Of a stretch of 64,000 nt of DNA, positions 17,976 through 26,674 are shown piece by piece (the first letter of the stretch is position 1; each line of letters starts with the position of its first letter). Under the pieces are notes generated by a model. That model was not told where the DNA came from, searched no databases, and saw nothing but the letters and a program-made list of their open reading frames with translations. The position numbers and the translations under genes were made by a program. The DNA is taken from contig NC_011831.1 in NCBI RefSeq assembly GCF_000021945.1, positions 3,795,353 to 3,859,352 on the forward strand, in the 5' to 3' direction. This stretch comes from Chloroflexus aggregans DSM 9485. Lineage in GTDB: Bacteria > Chloroflexota > Chloroflexia > Chloroflexales > Chloroflexaceae.

Positions 17976-18757
17976 CGACCATTGATGGTCCATTCCTGTC
18001 GATTGTTATTCCTGCCTACAACGAGGAGCGACGCCTACCATCTACCCTCGCAACCATCATGGCGTTTCTCGCCCACGAACCGTATACCGCCGAGGTGATC
18101 GTGGTTGATGATGGAAGCGACGACCGGACTGCTGAGATCGCAGCGGCAACTCCCGGCGTGACCGTGTTACGCTGCGAGCATCGGGGAAAAGGTTTTGCGG
18201 TACGGGCCGGTGCTTTAGCCGCTCAGGGTTCGATTATTTTACTCTGCGATGCTGATCTGGCAGTACCGATTGAAGAATGGTCGCGGTTGCGGGCTGCAAT
18301 TGAGGCCGGTTATCCGATCGCAATTGGCTCGCGTGAAGGTCTCGGAGCATCGCGTGAAGGTGAACCGTGGTATCGTCACGTAATGGGCCGAGTGTTTAAC
18401 TGGATTACCCAGATGATTGCCCTACGAGGGATTAACGATACCCAATGCGGCTTCAAAGCATTGCGTCGTGACGTAGCCCGTGATCTCTTTACACGGATGC
18501 GCATTTACGGCGATGACGCCCCGGTGGTCCGTGGTCCGGCCGTCACTGCCTACGATGTCGAATTGCTGTTTCTTGCCCGACGGCGTGGCTATCCGATTGC
18601 TGAGATTCCGGTTATTTGGCGCTATGGCGCCGAAACAAAGGTGAACCCATTACGCGATTCGTGGCGTAATCTGCGCGATGTGCTGCGAGTCCGCCTCAAC
18701 GATCTTTGTGGACGTTATAATACGACTTCAGCCCCGGTCGAGGAGATTGCACCGTGA
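17972..18757 (+). CDS. Family 2 glycosyltransferase, dolichyl/polyprenyl-phosphate glucosyltransferase-like
   Basis: 261 residues. It begins LSIVIPAYNEERRLPSTL, followed by VIVVDDGSDDRT, HRGKGFAVRAGALAAQG and LCDADLAVPIEE. It has GSRE, and NDTQCGFKALRRDVARDLF near residue 150. This set matches the ALG5/DPM1-type branch that loads glucose or mannose onto a polyprenyl phosphate. No C-terminal membrane segments, so it likely acts at the inner face of the membrane. It overlaps both neighbours by 4 bp, consistent with coordinated synthesis of a lipid-linked sugar donor and a surface glycan. Substrate sugar and lipid are not readable from the sequence. Confidence 0.87.
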   Translation: MTTIDGPFLSIVIPAYNEERRLPSTLATIMAFLAHEPYTAEVIVVDDGSDDRTAEIAAATPGVTVLRCEHRGKGFAVRAGALAAQGSIILLCDADLAVPIEEWSRLRAAIEAGYPIAIGSREGLGASREGEPWYRHVMGRVFNWITQMIALRGINDTQCGFKALRRDVARDLFTRMRIYGDDAPVVRGPAVTAYDVELLFLARRRGYPIAEIPVIWRYGAETKVNPLRDSWRNLRDVLRVRLNDLCGRYNTTSAPVEEIAP

Positions 18758-19044
18758 TGAAACCCGCTCAACGTGCGTATTTACGTCGGCTCGCCCATCC
18801 GTTGCCGGTGACGGTTATGATCGGTAAACATGGGCTGACCGAAAATGTGCTCTCGAAGATTGAACAAGAACTCGATGCTCACGAATTGATCAAGATGCGC
18901 TTCCTTGATTACAAAGATCTGAAACAGCCGTTGTTAGAGGCGATTGTAGCGACAACAGGTGCTGAATTGGTGGCAACGATTGGTCATACTGCCATTCTCT
19001 ATCGCCAGCATAGCGACCCGGCACAGAGGAAGATTGTGCTATGA
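18754..19044 (+). CDS. yhbY: YhbY-like CRS1/CRM-domain RNA-binding protein
   Basis: 96 residues, the usual size for bacterial YhbY. Features: LRRLAHPLPVTVMIGKHGLT (the GxxG-type RNA-binding loop as GKHG), then KIEQELDAHELIKMRFLD and a C-terminal strand VATIGHTAILYRQ. The family binds pre-50S particles or intron RNA and is thought to help ribosome assembly. The start may be GTG 18754, overlapping the upstream stop by 4 bp, or the adjacent ATG 18757. Its location at the end of a glycosyltransferase cluster is unexpected for a ribosome-associated protein and may only reflect co-transcription. Confidence 0.9.
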   Translation: MMKPAQRAYLRRLAHPLPVTVMIGKHGLTENVLSKIEQELDAHELIKMRFLDYKDLKQPLLEAIVATTGAELVATIGHTAILYRQHSDPAQRKIVL

Positions 19045-19421
19045 ATACGAAAGCCTTACAACGCGGGTTTTGGCTCTCGTTTTGGTCGGTCGTCACCATT
19101 ATGACGGTGCGGGGGGCGCTTATTCCGGCACGACTGCGCAATCCGCGGATCACGAGTCTCAGCGGGATCGGGCCGGTGTATGCGATGCTCTGTTGGGGAT
19201 ATGGTGCAGGCGGCCGACCGGTGAATGTCATTTTCGATCTGCAATTCACCGGTGGCGCTACAGGGAGTGTGACCGTTGATGGTGAAGCGTTGGAAGCCGA
19301 GGTGCCATTGATCGGCATGGCACATACCGGCGAGGCTTACACGATTACGGCGACGTTGGTCTACCGTTGGCTTGGGTGGACGTTTACCCGCCAGATGCAG
19401 GTGTCGGGTCAGGTTGGTTAG
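19041..19421 (+). CDS. Unrecognised 126-residue protein with N-terminal hydrophobic segment
   Basis: The N-terminal 40 residues hold a hydrophobic stretch (FWLSFWSVVTIMTV) that could be a membrane anchor. The rest alternates hydrophobic and polar residues (VNVIFDLQFTGGATGSVTV...), suggesting a small beta domain ending QMQVSGQVG. No catalytic motif is seen and I do not recognise the family. ATG 19041 overlaps the yhbY stop by 4 bp, making it the fifth member of the coupled cluster from 16168. Its 3' end overlaps the convergent gene on the other strand by 38 bp. Confidence 0.65.
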   Translation: MNTKALQRGFWLSFWSVVTIMTVRGALIPARLRNPRITSLSGIGPVYAMLCWGYGAGGRPVNVIFDLQFTGGATGSVTVDGEALEAEVPLIGMAHTGEAYTITATLVYRWLGWTFTRQMQVSGQVG

Positions 19422-19839
19422 CCTGTGCTTCTAGTTCGGCAATGCGAGCGCGCACTTCTGCGGCTAGCCGCTGCAATTCACGGTTTACCACATATTGCCA
19501 TTCTGCCGCTTCGTGATCTTCAAGCGCACCACCACCGTATTTGAGTTCCATAGCCAAATGCCATCCCTTCCGTTCCGCGAACTTCTCGATCTCCGCGCAA
19601 CGGCTCGGTGGCCAACGTCGGCGAATGAACTGGCGAAATGCTCGTTCCATTCGTCCCGATCCATCAGGATTGAGTGATGGGAGCGAGAAGAATGGCTCCT
19701 GATCGCGTGGATCGGGCGCAGCGGCTTTACTGAAGTAGAGGGTGCGCTGGGTGATTGAGTAGCGCCATTCGCCATCGCCATGGTAGTTGCCGGGGTTGTT
19801 GGCGATGGCACCTGTCAGCATGCGGTCGGTGATGGTCAT
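19384..19839 (-). CDS. Unrecognised acidic/basic 151-residue protein
   Basis: Read from ATG 19839 (MTITDRMLTGAIANNPG...); an upstream in-frame ATG at 19860 is less likely because the promoter below leaves little leader for it. The middle reads FFSLPSLNPDGSGRMERAFR then a basic RRRWPPSRCAEIEKF; the C-terminus is a charged helix, possibly coiled coil (LQRLAAEVRARIAELEAQA). No membrane segment or signal peptide. The family is unknown to me. The 3' end runs 38 bp into the convergent gene ending at 19421, so the two transcripts are antisense over that stretch. Confidence 0.65.
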   Translation of the reverse strand: MTITDRMLTGAIANNPGNYHGDGEWRYSITQRTLYFSKAAAPDPRDQEPFFSLPSLNPDGSGRMERAFRQFIRRRWPPSRCAEIEKFAERKGWHLAMELKYGGGALEDHEAAEWQYVVNRELQRLAAEVRARIAELEAQANQPDPTPASGG

Positions 19840-19891
19840 AGTGGCACCTGTTCTACACAAACCGATCTTACGACAGTAGCCCGTTCAATAC

Positions 19892-19920
19892 AGCATAGCA
19901 CAGAGCCTATAAAGAGACAA
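19892..19920 (-). promoter_or_regulatory. Promoter for the minus-strand gene starting at 19839
   Basis: On the minus strand TTGTCT (19915-19920), 17-bp spacer, TATGCT (19892-19897) with TGC just before the -10 (extended -10). Distance to the start codon is about 50 nt. Confidence 0.55.
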
Positions 19921-19936
19921 ATGGTACCTTCACTAT

Positions 19937-19965
19937 TTTACGCTGACACCGAATTGGCGTATACT
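19937..19965 (+). promoter_or_regulatory. Promoter for the flavin reductase gene at 20004
   Basis: TTTACG (19937-19942), 17-bp spacer, TATACT (19960-19965). The start codon follows after about 38 nt. Together with the minus-strand promoter at 19892-19920 it forms a divergent pair. Confidence 0.55.
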
Positions 19966-20003
19966 TCCATAAGGAAGATGTTTTGAAATGGTAGAGCTAT
20001 TCT

Positions 20004-20501
20004 ATGACGATTGATCCACGTGAGTATCGAGCAACTATCGGTCTCTTTGCCACCGGCGTCACCGTTATTACGGCAGATGATGGTAAACAGGTGCGCGGGA
20101 TGACGGCTAATTCCTTGACATCGGTTTCCCTCGATCCACTGCTCTTGTTGGTTTGCGTTGACCGTAAGGCACGGATGGCTCCGGTGATTAGTGCAGCAAC
20201 GCACTTTGCCGTCAATATTCTGCGGACCGATCAGGAAGCGATAGCACGTCATTTTGCCGGGCGTCTACAGCCCGATCTAGAAATCCTATTTACCGAGCTG
20301 GCCGGGGCGCCGGTGTTGCACGATAGTCTGGCCGCACTTGTATGCCGACGTGATCGGATTCTTGATGGTGGTGATCATGTAATCGTTCTTGGTCAGGTCG
20401 TTGCGCTCAGACGTTCCTCCAAAGGGGAGCCATTGCTCTATTTTGCCGGCTCATACCGTCAATTAGCAGAGCCGTCGCCAACATTGGCAGCAGCCGATTA
20501 G
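20004..20501 (+). CDS. Flavin reductase-like domain protein (FMN-binding split barrel)
   Basis: 165 residues, the whole length of the flavin reductase-like (NADH:FMN oxidoreductase, HpaC-type) family. Diagnostic text: YRATIGLFATGVTVITADDG at the start, GMTANSLTSVSLDPLLLLVC, a central FAVNILRTDQEAIARHFAG, and a C-terminal GDHVIVLGQVVAL followed by LLYFAGSYR. Such proteins bind FMN or FAD and deliver reduced flavin to a monooxygenase, or act as stand-alone reductases. No partner oxygenase is adjacent. A paralogue lies at 56106-56573. It has its own promoter and appears monocistronic; the promoter of the next gene overlaps its last codons. Confidence 0.85.
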   Translation: MTIDPREYRATIGLFATGVTVITADDGKQVRGMTANSLTSVSLDPLLLLVCVDRKARMAPVISAATHFAVNILRTDQEAIARHFAGRLQPDLEILFTELAGAPVLHDSLAALVCRRDRILDGGDHVIVLGQVVALRRSSKGEPLLYFAGSYRQLAEPSPTLAAAD

Positions 20502-20513
20502 CTGTGCTACGAT
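20484..20513 (+). promoter_or_regulatory. Promoter for the hybrid kinase at 20565
   Basis: TTGGCA (20484-20489), 18-bp spacer, TACGAT (20508-20513) preceded by TGC. The -35 box sits inside the end of the flavin reductase gene. An imperfect hairpin with a T-rich loop (about 20520-20557) lies between it and the start codon. Confidence 0.55.
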
Positions 20514-20564
20514 ACACTCTGGTAGTAGAGAAGGCTTTTTTGTCTTCCTACCGGAGTTTTACCT

Positions 20565-23500
20565 ATGGGCCGGTTGCACCAGCGCTATCTGTTCGGTTTC
20601 AGCCTTGTATATGCTGTACTCATCTGGCTAGACGTACAGCTTGCGTTGGTGCGCTCTGATACCCTATTAGTGTGGTTTGCTACCGGGTTGTCAATCGGTG
20701 GCGTATTGGCCTTTGGGAACCGGGCGCTTTGGCCGATCCTCTTTGGGGCACTCGTTGGATGTAGCGTCGTATGTTGGCAACTAGGCCTTGAGCCGTACCG
20801 CCTGATCACCGTGACGATGCTGTTTGCCTTCAGCGCCGTAGGGCAGGCGTGGTTGGCCGGTTGGTTAGTGCGCCGATTCGGTCGTTCACTGCCACCGGCT
20901 TCGTTGCGCTGGGGGTTGCATACGTGCGGATTGCTGGCGCTGGCTGTACTACCGGCACCGGTGTTATGGTTAACGGTACTAACTGCCCTAGATGTGGTGG
21001 TGGTATCCGATCTGTGGATCGCTGCTCTCCAATGGTGGCTCAATCTCCTGACCAGCGTTTGGTTGGTCGCACCTTGGGTGGTTTTGGGTGTTACCTATTG
21101 GCGACGAAAATCAATACGCGAGCCGTGGCTGTGGCCGGTAAGTAGTCTGCTGCTAGCGTTGTTATTGTTTACCCTCCAGCTCGTTTGGCGCGATGCACAG
21201 CAGCGCTACGCAACAAAGGTGCAGTCCGATGCAGCCGAAATTGTGAGCGTTATCGATGATCGTTTGCTCCGCTACGAACAGGCGATGCAGAGCCTGAGTG
21301 CATTCTTTTATGCGTCACAGTCTGTAGAACAGCACGAGTTTAGTGCTTTTGGGCGCACGATCCTTGAACAATTACCGGCGGTGCAGTCGGTGGGATGGGT
21401 GCGTCGGGTACGACAGGCCGAGCGGTTAAACTTTGAGTATGCTCAGCAGGAGCGCGGGATACCCGACTTTGTAATTCGCGAACCGGGTGTTACAGGGCCA
21501 CCAGCCGCAGTTCGCGATGAATATTACCCGCTGACCTACGTCGAACCGTTCGCGACTCGTCGTGCATTGTTGGGGATGGATATGGCTATGGAGCCATACC
21601 AACGCGATGCGTTGTACGAGGTGCGTGATAGTGGACAAGTGGTGATGACAGGGCCGATTCAGCCCTATGCGACCGATGTCGAATCACCGGCTGTGCTCTT
21701 GATCATGCCGGTTTATACGTCTGGCCCACCTCCGCAAACCGTGGAGGAGCGACGGCAACGGATTCAAGGTGTGGTCTTGATGCTCGTATCACCGGCAGAG
21801 CTGCTCAAACAGGCGCTACAACCTATCGCTGCCCCCGATTTCGACATCCTTCTGATTGATGCAAGTGCAGTGCCACCTCGTCCCCTCGCCTTTCATTCGT
21901 TGGCGACAACGCAGGTTGATACATTACCCGACCCGGTGAGCTATGTGCGTGAGGCAATCATCATTCACGAACTATCACGTTATGGGCGCGTATGGCAAGT
22001 TGCGTTCCGTCCCGGACCGACCTATCCACAGCGTTGGTTAAACGAGGATGCCATATGGCGTAGTGTGTTGGCGGTAGGTAGTGTAGCGATCTTTTTTCTC
22101 TTCGTCGGTGTGCGCCAGCGTCACGAAGTTCGCCAGCGTCGGCTCACGCGGACCTACGCCCTGCTTAGTGCCATCAACAAAATGATTATTCGCGAACGCG
22201 AACCACTGCGTATCTTTCAGGCAGTCTGCCAAATTGCGGTGAAACAGGGTGGTTTTCGGATGGCGTGGGTAGGGTTACGGAATACGACGAATAACCGTCT
22301 CGAACCGATTGCGGTTGCCGGTAAGGCAGATGATTATCTTGCCCAACTCGATATTGTGCTAACCGAAGATAATCCCTGTCCTACAGCGCAAGCGTTGCTC
22401 CGCAAGCAGGCGATCATTGTCAACGATGTTGCTAACGATCGGCGGGTAGCGATATGGCGTGAGGCGGCGTTACGTTTAGGGTATCGCGCATCGGCGAGTT
22501 TTCCGATTTTGATTGATGGTGAAGTATATGCCACGCTCAGTTTGTATGCTGCTCAGCCGGGATTTTTTGATACAGCGGAAGTTCATTTGCTGAATGAACT
22601 GGTGCAGGATATTGCGTTTGCTATTGTCGTTAGGCGGCAAGAAGCTCAGCTACGGGCGAGTGAACAACGGAATCACTTGATCGTCAGTACGTTACCCGAT
22701 ATTGTATTTCGCCTCAACCGGGAAGGACGGATTATCGATGTTGCGGACGGCAATACGAACAGTTTGCTCAAACCACCGGCAGAAATTCTGAACCAGACGT
22801 TAGAAGACTTGAGCGATGTGCTGAGTTCAGAGATGATTAGCGAGCTTCGCTTGGCATTGACAACCGCTTTTGCCACCGGCGAACTACAAACGGTGGCGTA
22901 TAAGCTGCTTTTTTCAGGCCAAGAACGATTCTTTGAGGCGCGGATCAAAGCCATCCCGACCGGTGATGAAGCGATTGTGCTGGTGCGCGACATTACTGCC
23001 TGGCGGGTTGCCGAATTGCAGTTGCAAGCCGAGCGTGATTTGTTGGCGCAGCGTGTCGCGGAACGTACTGCCGAACTTAGTCGGGCCAATGCTGAACTGG
23101 CCCGGTCGGTGCGGGTCAAAGATGAATTTCTCGCTAATATGAGCCACGAGTTACGCACGCCACTCAACACCATCCTTACCCTGAGTGAGAGCTTGCTGGA
23201 AGAACTGCGCGGTCCGCTCAACGAACGGCAACGGGCATCAATCCAATTGATCGAAACGAGTGGTCGTCATCTATTAACGCTCATCAACGATGTGCTCGAT
23301 GTGGCAAAGATTGAGGCAGGACGGATGGAGCTGGTCAAAGAGGTGGTTGCGGTCAGTGATGTGTGTGAGTCCAGTTTGGTTTTAATTAAAGAACAAGCGG
23401 CCAAGAAACAGATTCGGCTGCATTGTGTCATCGATGCTCCGCATACCCGTTTCCTCGCCGATCCGCGTCGTTTGAAGCAGATATTGGTCAATCTGTTGAG

Positions 23501-24623
23501 TAACGCCGTTAAGTTCACACCGGAAGGTGGTTCGGTCGAGTTGCGGGTGACTACCGATACGGCGCAAGGAACGATTGCGTTTGCAGTCAGTGATACAGGA
23601 ATTGGGATTGCACCTGACCAGTTGCCACGACTATTTCAGCCGTTTGTGCAGCTTGACAGCAGTCTCACCCGAGAACACGAAGGGTCGGGCTTGGGGTTGG
23701 CGTTAGTGAGGCGGCTGGTTGATCTTCACGGCGGTAGTGTGAGTGTTACCAGCACGCCGGGATCTGGTAGCGTATTTACCGTCACGTTACCGTACCAACC
23801 ACTCCAGTATGCGGTACCTAATCCTGCGGCAAATGATCCATTACCGCCGGTGCGATCGGCACTGATTATTGAAAGTTCAGCCGTCGTTGCCGAACAACTA
23901 GCCCGCTACCTCGCCGAGCAAAACATTCAGCCGGTGGTGTGGCTGTACGGTAACGGTGCGGTTGAGCAAGTGGCAGCCATGCGTCCTGATTTAATCGTGC
24001 TCAGTGTCGAGATACCAGATCGCTCCGGCTGGGAGATTCTCGCCGATCTGCAACGTGATCCAGAGCTACGCCGTATTCCCGTGATCGTTGTCTCGGTAGT
24101 TGATGAACCGGAACGAGGTTTTACGGCAGGCGCTGCGGCGTATCTCGTCAAACCGATCAATCGGGCGATGCTACAGCAAGCATTGAGCCAAATCTCGTTT
24201 TCGGCTGTCTTACCCGCTGAGCCGGTAGTAGGAAAAGGTAGCAGTGCGCGCGTGTTGGTAGCTGAAGACAATGAGATGAATCTCATGGTTTTGAGTGAAT
24301 ATCTGCAAGCTTATGGTTACGAGGTGTGTGTGGCGCGGAACGGACGTGAAGCGTTACAGGTGGCAGCGGAGTGGCGACCGGATCTCATCATTATGGATAT
24401 CCAGATGCCCGAACTTGATGGTTTAGAGGCCATCCGTCAGTTACGGGCGCAGGCGGCGTATGCGACCACGCCGATCATTGCGGTAACGGCACTGGCGATG
24501 CCGGGTGATCGTGAACAGTGTTTGCTGGCCGGTGCCACTGACTACCTCACCAAGCCGATTAGTTTACGTCGGTTGGCTCGACACATCGAACGATTGCTGA
24601 CTCACTCGCAACATGCCAGATAA
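20565..24623 (+). CDS. Membrane hybrid sensor histidine kinase: MASE1-like, CHASE, GAF, PAS, HisKA, HATPase, two receivers
   Basis: 1352 residues. N-terminal 190 residues contain about six hydrophobic segments with a GNRALWPILFGALVG block reminiscent of MASE1 sensor regions. An extracytoplasmic CHASE-type domain follows (about 220-460; RLLRYEQAMQSLSAFFYAS, AVQSVGWVRRV), then a membrane segment near 505-525, a GAF domain (about 545-700), a PAS domain (about 705-820), a coiled coil, HisKA with H861 in SHELRTPLN, HATPase_c (NLLSNAVKF; GSGLGLALV), and two receivers. The second receiver is canonical (EDNE, D1278 in IIMDIQMPELDG, LTKP). The first has Ser1147 at the phospho-acceptor position (IVLSVEIPDRSG) and lacks the acidic pair, so it is probably a non-phosphorylatable pseudo-receiver. 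CHASE domains in other kinases sense small ligands; the ligand here is unknown. Confidence 0.92.
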   Translation: MGRLHQRYLFGFSLVYAVLIWLDVQLALVRSDTLLVWFATGLSIGGVLAFGNRALWPILFGALVGCSVVCWQLGLEPYRLITVTMLFAFSAVGQAWLAGWLVRRFGRSLPPASLRWGLHTCGLLALAVLPAPVLWLTVLTALDVVVVSDLWIAALQWWLNLLTSVWLVAPWVVLGVTYWRRKSIREPWLWPVSSLLLALLLFTLQLVWRDAQQRYATKVQSDAAEIVSVIDDRLLRYEQAMQSLSAFFYASQSVEQHEFSAFGRTILEQLPAVQSVGWVRRVRQAERLNFEYAQQERGIPDFVIREPGVTGPPAAVRDEYYPLTYVEPFATRRALLGMDMAMEPYQRDALYEVRDSGQVVMTGPIQPYATDVESPAVLLIMPVYTSGPPPQTVEERRQRIQGVVLMLVSPAELLKQALQPIAAPDFDILLIDASAVPPRPLAFHSLATTQVDTLPDPVSYVREAIIIHELSRYGRVWQVAFRPGPTYPQRWLNEDAIWRSVLAVGSVAIFFLFVGVRQRHEVRQRRLTRTYALLSAINKMIIREREPLRIFQAVCQIAVKQGGFRMAWVGLRNTTNNRLEPIAVAGKADDYLAQLDIVLTEDNPCPTAQALLRKQAIIVNDVANDRRVAIWREAALRLGYRASASFPILIDGEVYATLSLYAAQPGFFDTAEVHLLNELVQDIAFAIVVRRQEAQLRASEQRNHLIVSTLPDIVFRLNREGRIIDVADGNTNSLLKPPAEILNQTLEDLSDVLSSEMISELRLALTTAFATGELQTVAYKLLFSGQERFFEARIKAIPTGDEAIVLVRDITAWRVAELQLQAERDLLAQRVAERTAELSRANAELARSVRVKDEFLANMSHELRTPLNTILTLSESLLEELRGPLNERQRASIQLIETSGRHLLTLINDVLDVAKIEAGRMELVKEVVAVSDVCESSLVLIKEQAAKKQIRLHCVIDAPHTRFLADPRRLKQILVNLLSNAVKFTPEGGSVELRVTTDTAQGTIAFAVSDTGIGIAPDQLPRLFQPFVQLDSSLTREHEGSGLGLALVRRLVDLHGGSVSVTSTPGSGSVFTVTLPYQPLQYAVPNPAANDPLPPVRSALIIESSAVVAEQLARYLAEQNIQPVVWLYGNGAVEQVAAMRPDLIVLSVEIPDRSGWEILADLQRDPELRRIPVIVVSVVDEPERGFTAGAAAYLVKPINRAMLQQALSQISFSAVLPAEPVVGKGSSARVLVAEDNEMNLMVLSEYLQAYGYEVCVARNGREALQVAAEWRPDLIIMDIQMPELDGLEAIRQLRAQAAYATTPIIAVTALAMPGDREQCLLAGATDYLTKPISLRRLARHIERLLTHSQHAR

Positions 24624-24649
24624 TTCCGTTTCATCGGGTAAGCTGCATG

Positions 24650-24658
24650 TGCTACAAT
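24650..24658 (+). promoter_or_regulatory. Extended -10 promoter TGCTACAAT
   Basis: TACAAT at 24653-24658 with TGC before it; only a weak -35 (TTCATC, 17-bp spacing). Lies 109 bp upstream of the ATG at 24767 and just after the hybrid kinase stop codon. Confidence 0.5.
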
Positions 24659-24766
24659 CAGACATAAGATAAGGCCGATGCAGTGCCTCTTTACTGCGTT
24701 CGTATACCTGTACTTCCGTCGGCCAACAGCGTTCAGCAACATCACAATCCTCGCGAGGAACGCACT

Positions 24767-25372
24767 ATGTTTGCCCGAATTGCGCTCAGCTTGTTGTTAG
24801 GGTTTATTTGCGGCACGACCGGTCTGGTCTTTATGCCAGATCTGGCGCGTGTGATGGGGCCATTGATCTGTGTTGGTGAACTACAGCCGGTACGCGATGA
24901 AGGGCCACTCCATTTTCGTTGCCGCACGGTTAATGGCACTGAGCAGCGACTTGATCTGAGGCAGATGCTACCGTATGCCGTGATCAGCACTTCCTTGCTC
25001 CTCATTCCACCGGTACACACAGCGATTCGCCGGTTTGAGCGTCGTTATACACTGATCCGGCAGGCGATGGAGCGTGATCTAGCGACTTCAGTGCCGGTAC
25101 GTGCCGAGTTACTGAAGGTCGAGATGGTCGGCTCGTACAAACGGGCAATTCTCATGCGAGCGGTTGAAGTTGAGCTAACGCTGTGGGTGTATCCACCGGC
25201 GAATCGACCGTATGAAGCACGGGTGCTGTGGCTGGTTGAAGAGACCGGTCTGCCCACATTGCATCGTGGTACCATGCTCAATTGTCGGATCAACCCGTTG
25301 CGGCCACAGCGGGTCTACCCGGCTGAAGAGTGGGCTAGCTATCTTTGGTCTGAGCCGGTACCGACGGCATAA
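24767..25372 (+). CDS. Unrecognised membrane protein, 201 residues
   Basis: ATG 24767 is preferred (GAGGA 7 nt upstream) over an in-frame ATG 84 bp earlier that lacks a ribosome binding site. Two hydrophobic segments are visible: FARIALSLLLGFICGTTGLV at the N-terminus and AVISTSLLLIPPVHTAI near residue 73. Between them is a short external or periplasmic loop with two Cys (ICVGELQP...FRCRTVNG) that could form a disulfide. The C-terminal 110 residues are soluble and look beta-rich (VELTLWVYPPANRPY...). No enzyme motif. The family is not known to me; the layout suggests a small membrane protein of the cell envelope. It is monocistronic and convergent with the next gene. Confidence 0.7.
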   Translation: MFARIALSLLLGFICGTTGLVFMPDLARVMGPLICVGELQPVRDEGPLHFRCRTVNGTEQRLDLRQMLPYAVISTSLLLIPPVHTAIRRFERRYTLIRQAMERDLATSVPVRAELLKVEMVGSYKRAILMRAVEVELTLWVYPPANRPYEARVLWLVEETGLPTLHRGTMLNCRINPLRPQRVYPAEEWASYLWSEPVPTA

Positions 25373-25435
25373 ATGACGGGGTAGGTTGCGACACCTCCAC
25401 CATCGGCTTAACTCACCCACGGTTACGATTATCGG

Positions 25436-25891
25436 CTATTGGTTGTGGGCAAGCTGGTGTTCCGATTGTGCAGCGTCGAGCAATATCCAGAGAATAACTG
25501 CCAGCAATATCCAGTGCAACTGATCACGGATCAGAGCGGCGATACTGATCACTTCGCGGGCAAAGGGCACCATCGTATACAGCATCTGTAGGAAGCGGTC
25601 TGGCCAGGCTTCCAGTTGCGTGAGGATCATGTCGATTCCAAGCTGTAACCAAAGAACCTGGTAGAAATAGGCTGGGCCAACAATTGAGAACAGCGACGTG
25701 ATGACGATCAAACCCAAAGCAAGATAAAGACGCCAGCGCGGCAGTGGTGCATCGGGGGTTGAGGGTACAGTTGCACCGGGTACCAGTTGTAGCAGACGAT
25801 TGGTCAGCTCTGGTGGTGCCTCCCACCGCAACTCGTGGCGGAGCGCTGCATCGAGCAATTCTTCTGGTGGTGTTGGCAATGGAGTACTCAT
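25436..25891 (-). CDS. Likely membrane anti-sigma partner of the adjacent ECF sigma factor
   Basis: 151 residues. The start codon lies 3 bp after the stop of the sigma factor gene, and the two are surely co-transcribed. The cytoplasmic N-terminus reads PPEELLDAALRHELRWEAPPELTNRLLQLVP; membrane segments follow at about 53-75 (LYLALGLIVITSLFSIVGPA) and near the C-terminus (LHWILLAVILWILLD). A short cytosolic helix followed by membrane spans, encoded next to a sigma factor, fits an anti-sigma factor, but no zinc-binding H-x-x-x-C-x-x-C motif is visible, so this is an inference from context. Confidence 0.6.
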   Translation of the reverse strand: MSTPLPTPPEELLDAALRHELRWEAPPELTNRLLQLVPGATVPSTPDAPLPRWRLYLALGLIVITSLFSIVGPAYFYQVLWLQLGIDMILTQLEAWPDRFLQMLYTMVPFAREVISIAALIRDQLHWILLAVILWILLDAAQSEHQLAHNQ

Positions 25892-25894
25892 ACT

Positions 25895-26569
25895 TCACCT
25901 CCTCCCCCACCCCGGCTGCAGGCGTAGCGGTGTAATACACAGCAAGTGATCGTCAGCCGGCTTCTGTGTCGGCTGACGAACAGCACGCGCTGTTGGTGGT
26001 TCATCGGCTTGCAACAGTTGTGCTAATCGCTCCTTACCGCGGCGGATGTGACTCTTGACCGTATTGAGCGGTAGGTCAAGGATTTCGGCAATATCGGTAT
26101 ACTTCAGGTCCTCGAAATAATACAGCGTAAGCACCAGCCGGTAATGTGGTTCAAGTTGTTCGAGCGCTCGTCGTACTTCTAGACGTAACTGGTTTAAGTC
26201 TAGGGACTGTGCAGGATCGATCAAGCGGTCAGAATCAGCCACCGTATGCAAAGCATCGAACTCATCGTCGTCGGGGGTAGGTGGCACAATCGGCGCTTGC
26301 CGTCCACGTCGACGGAGTTCATCGCGGCACAGATTAACGACAAGCCGGTACAGCCATGTGGTAAAGCGACTTTCGCCGTTGTACTGAGGAAGAGTACGAA
26401 ACAGACGAATGAACGCCTCTTGGGTCAGATCGGCGGCGTCATCAGCATTTTTCAACACGCTCATCGCGATACTGTAGACATAATGCTGTTGACTAATAAT
26501 CAGATCGGTCAACGCCTGTTGATCGCCCTGTTGGGCACGCACAATCGTCTCGCGAGATGGTTCAGCCAC
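25895..26569 (-). CDS. ECF-type RNA polymerase sigma factor
   Basis: 224 residues. Region 2 at about 10-90: DLIISQQHYVYSIAMSVLKN, DLTQEAFIRLFRTLPQYNG, FTTWLYRLVVNLCRDELRRR. A variable acidic linker follows (PPTPDDDEFDALHTVADS), then region 4 at about 135-190: LEPHYRLVLTLYYFEDLKY and DIAEILDLPLNTVKSHIRRG (helix-turn-helix). It directs polymerase to a specific promoter set in response to an envelope or cytoplasmic signal. The downstream gene probably holds it inactive. The last residues after the HTH (about 30, RAVRQPTQKPADDHLLC...) form a short extension. No obvious own-type promoter upstream could be recognised. Confidence 0.9.
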   Translation of the reverse strand: MAEPSRETIVRAQQGDQQALTDLIISQQHYVYSIAMSVLKNADDAADLTQEAFIRLFRTLPQYNGESRFTTWLYRLVVNLCRDELRRRGRQAPIVPPTPDDDEFDALHTVADSDRLIDPAQSLDLNQLRLEVRRALEQLEPHYRLVLTLYYFEDLKYTDIAEILDLPLNTVKSHIRRGKERLAQLLQADEPPTARAVRQPTQKPADDHLLCITPLRLQPGWGRR

Positions 26570-26674
26570 AGTTCATACTCCTGATACCATCGGCGGCATC
26601 ACATCCTCGCTGTAGCTCAGAGACAGCGAGCCTGGCTGAAGATATAGACGACGGCACGGCGGAAAAAGTTGCAC

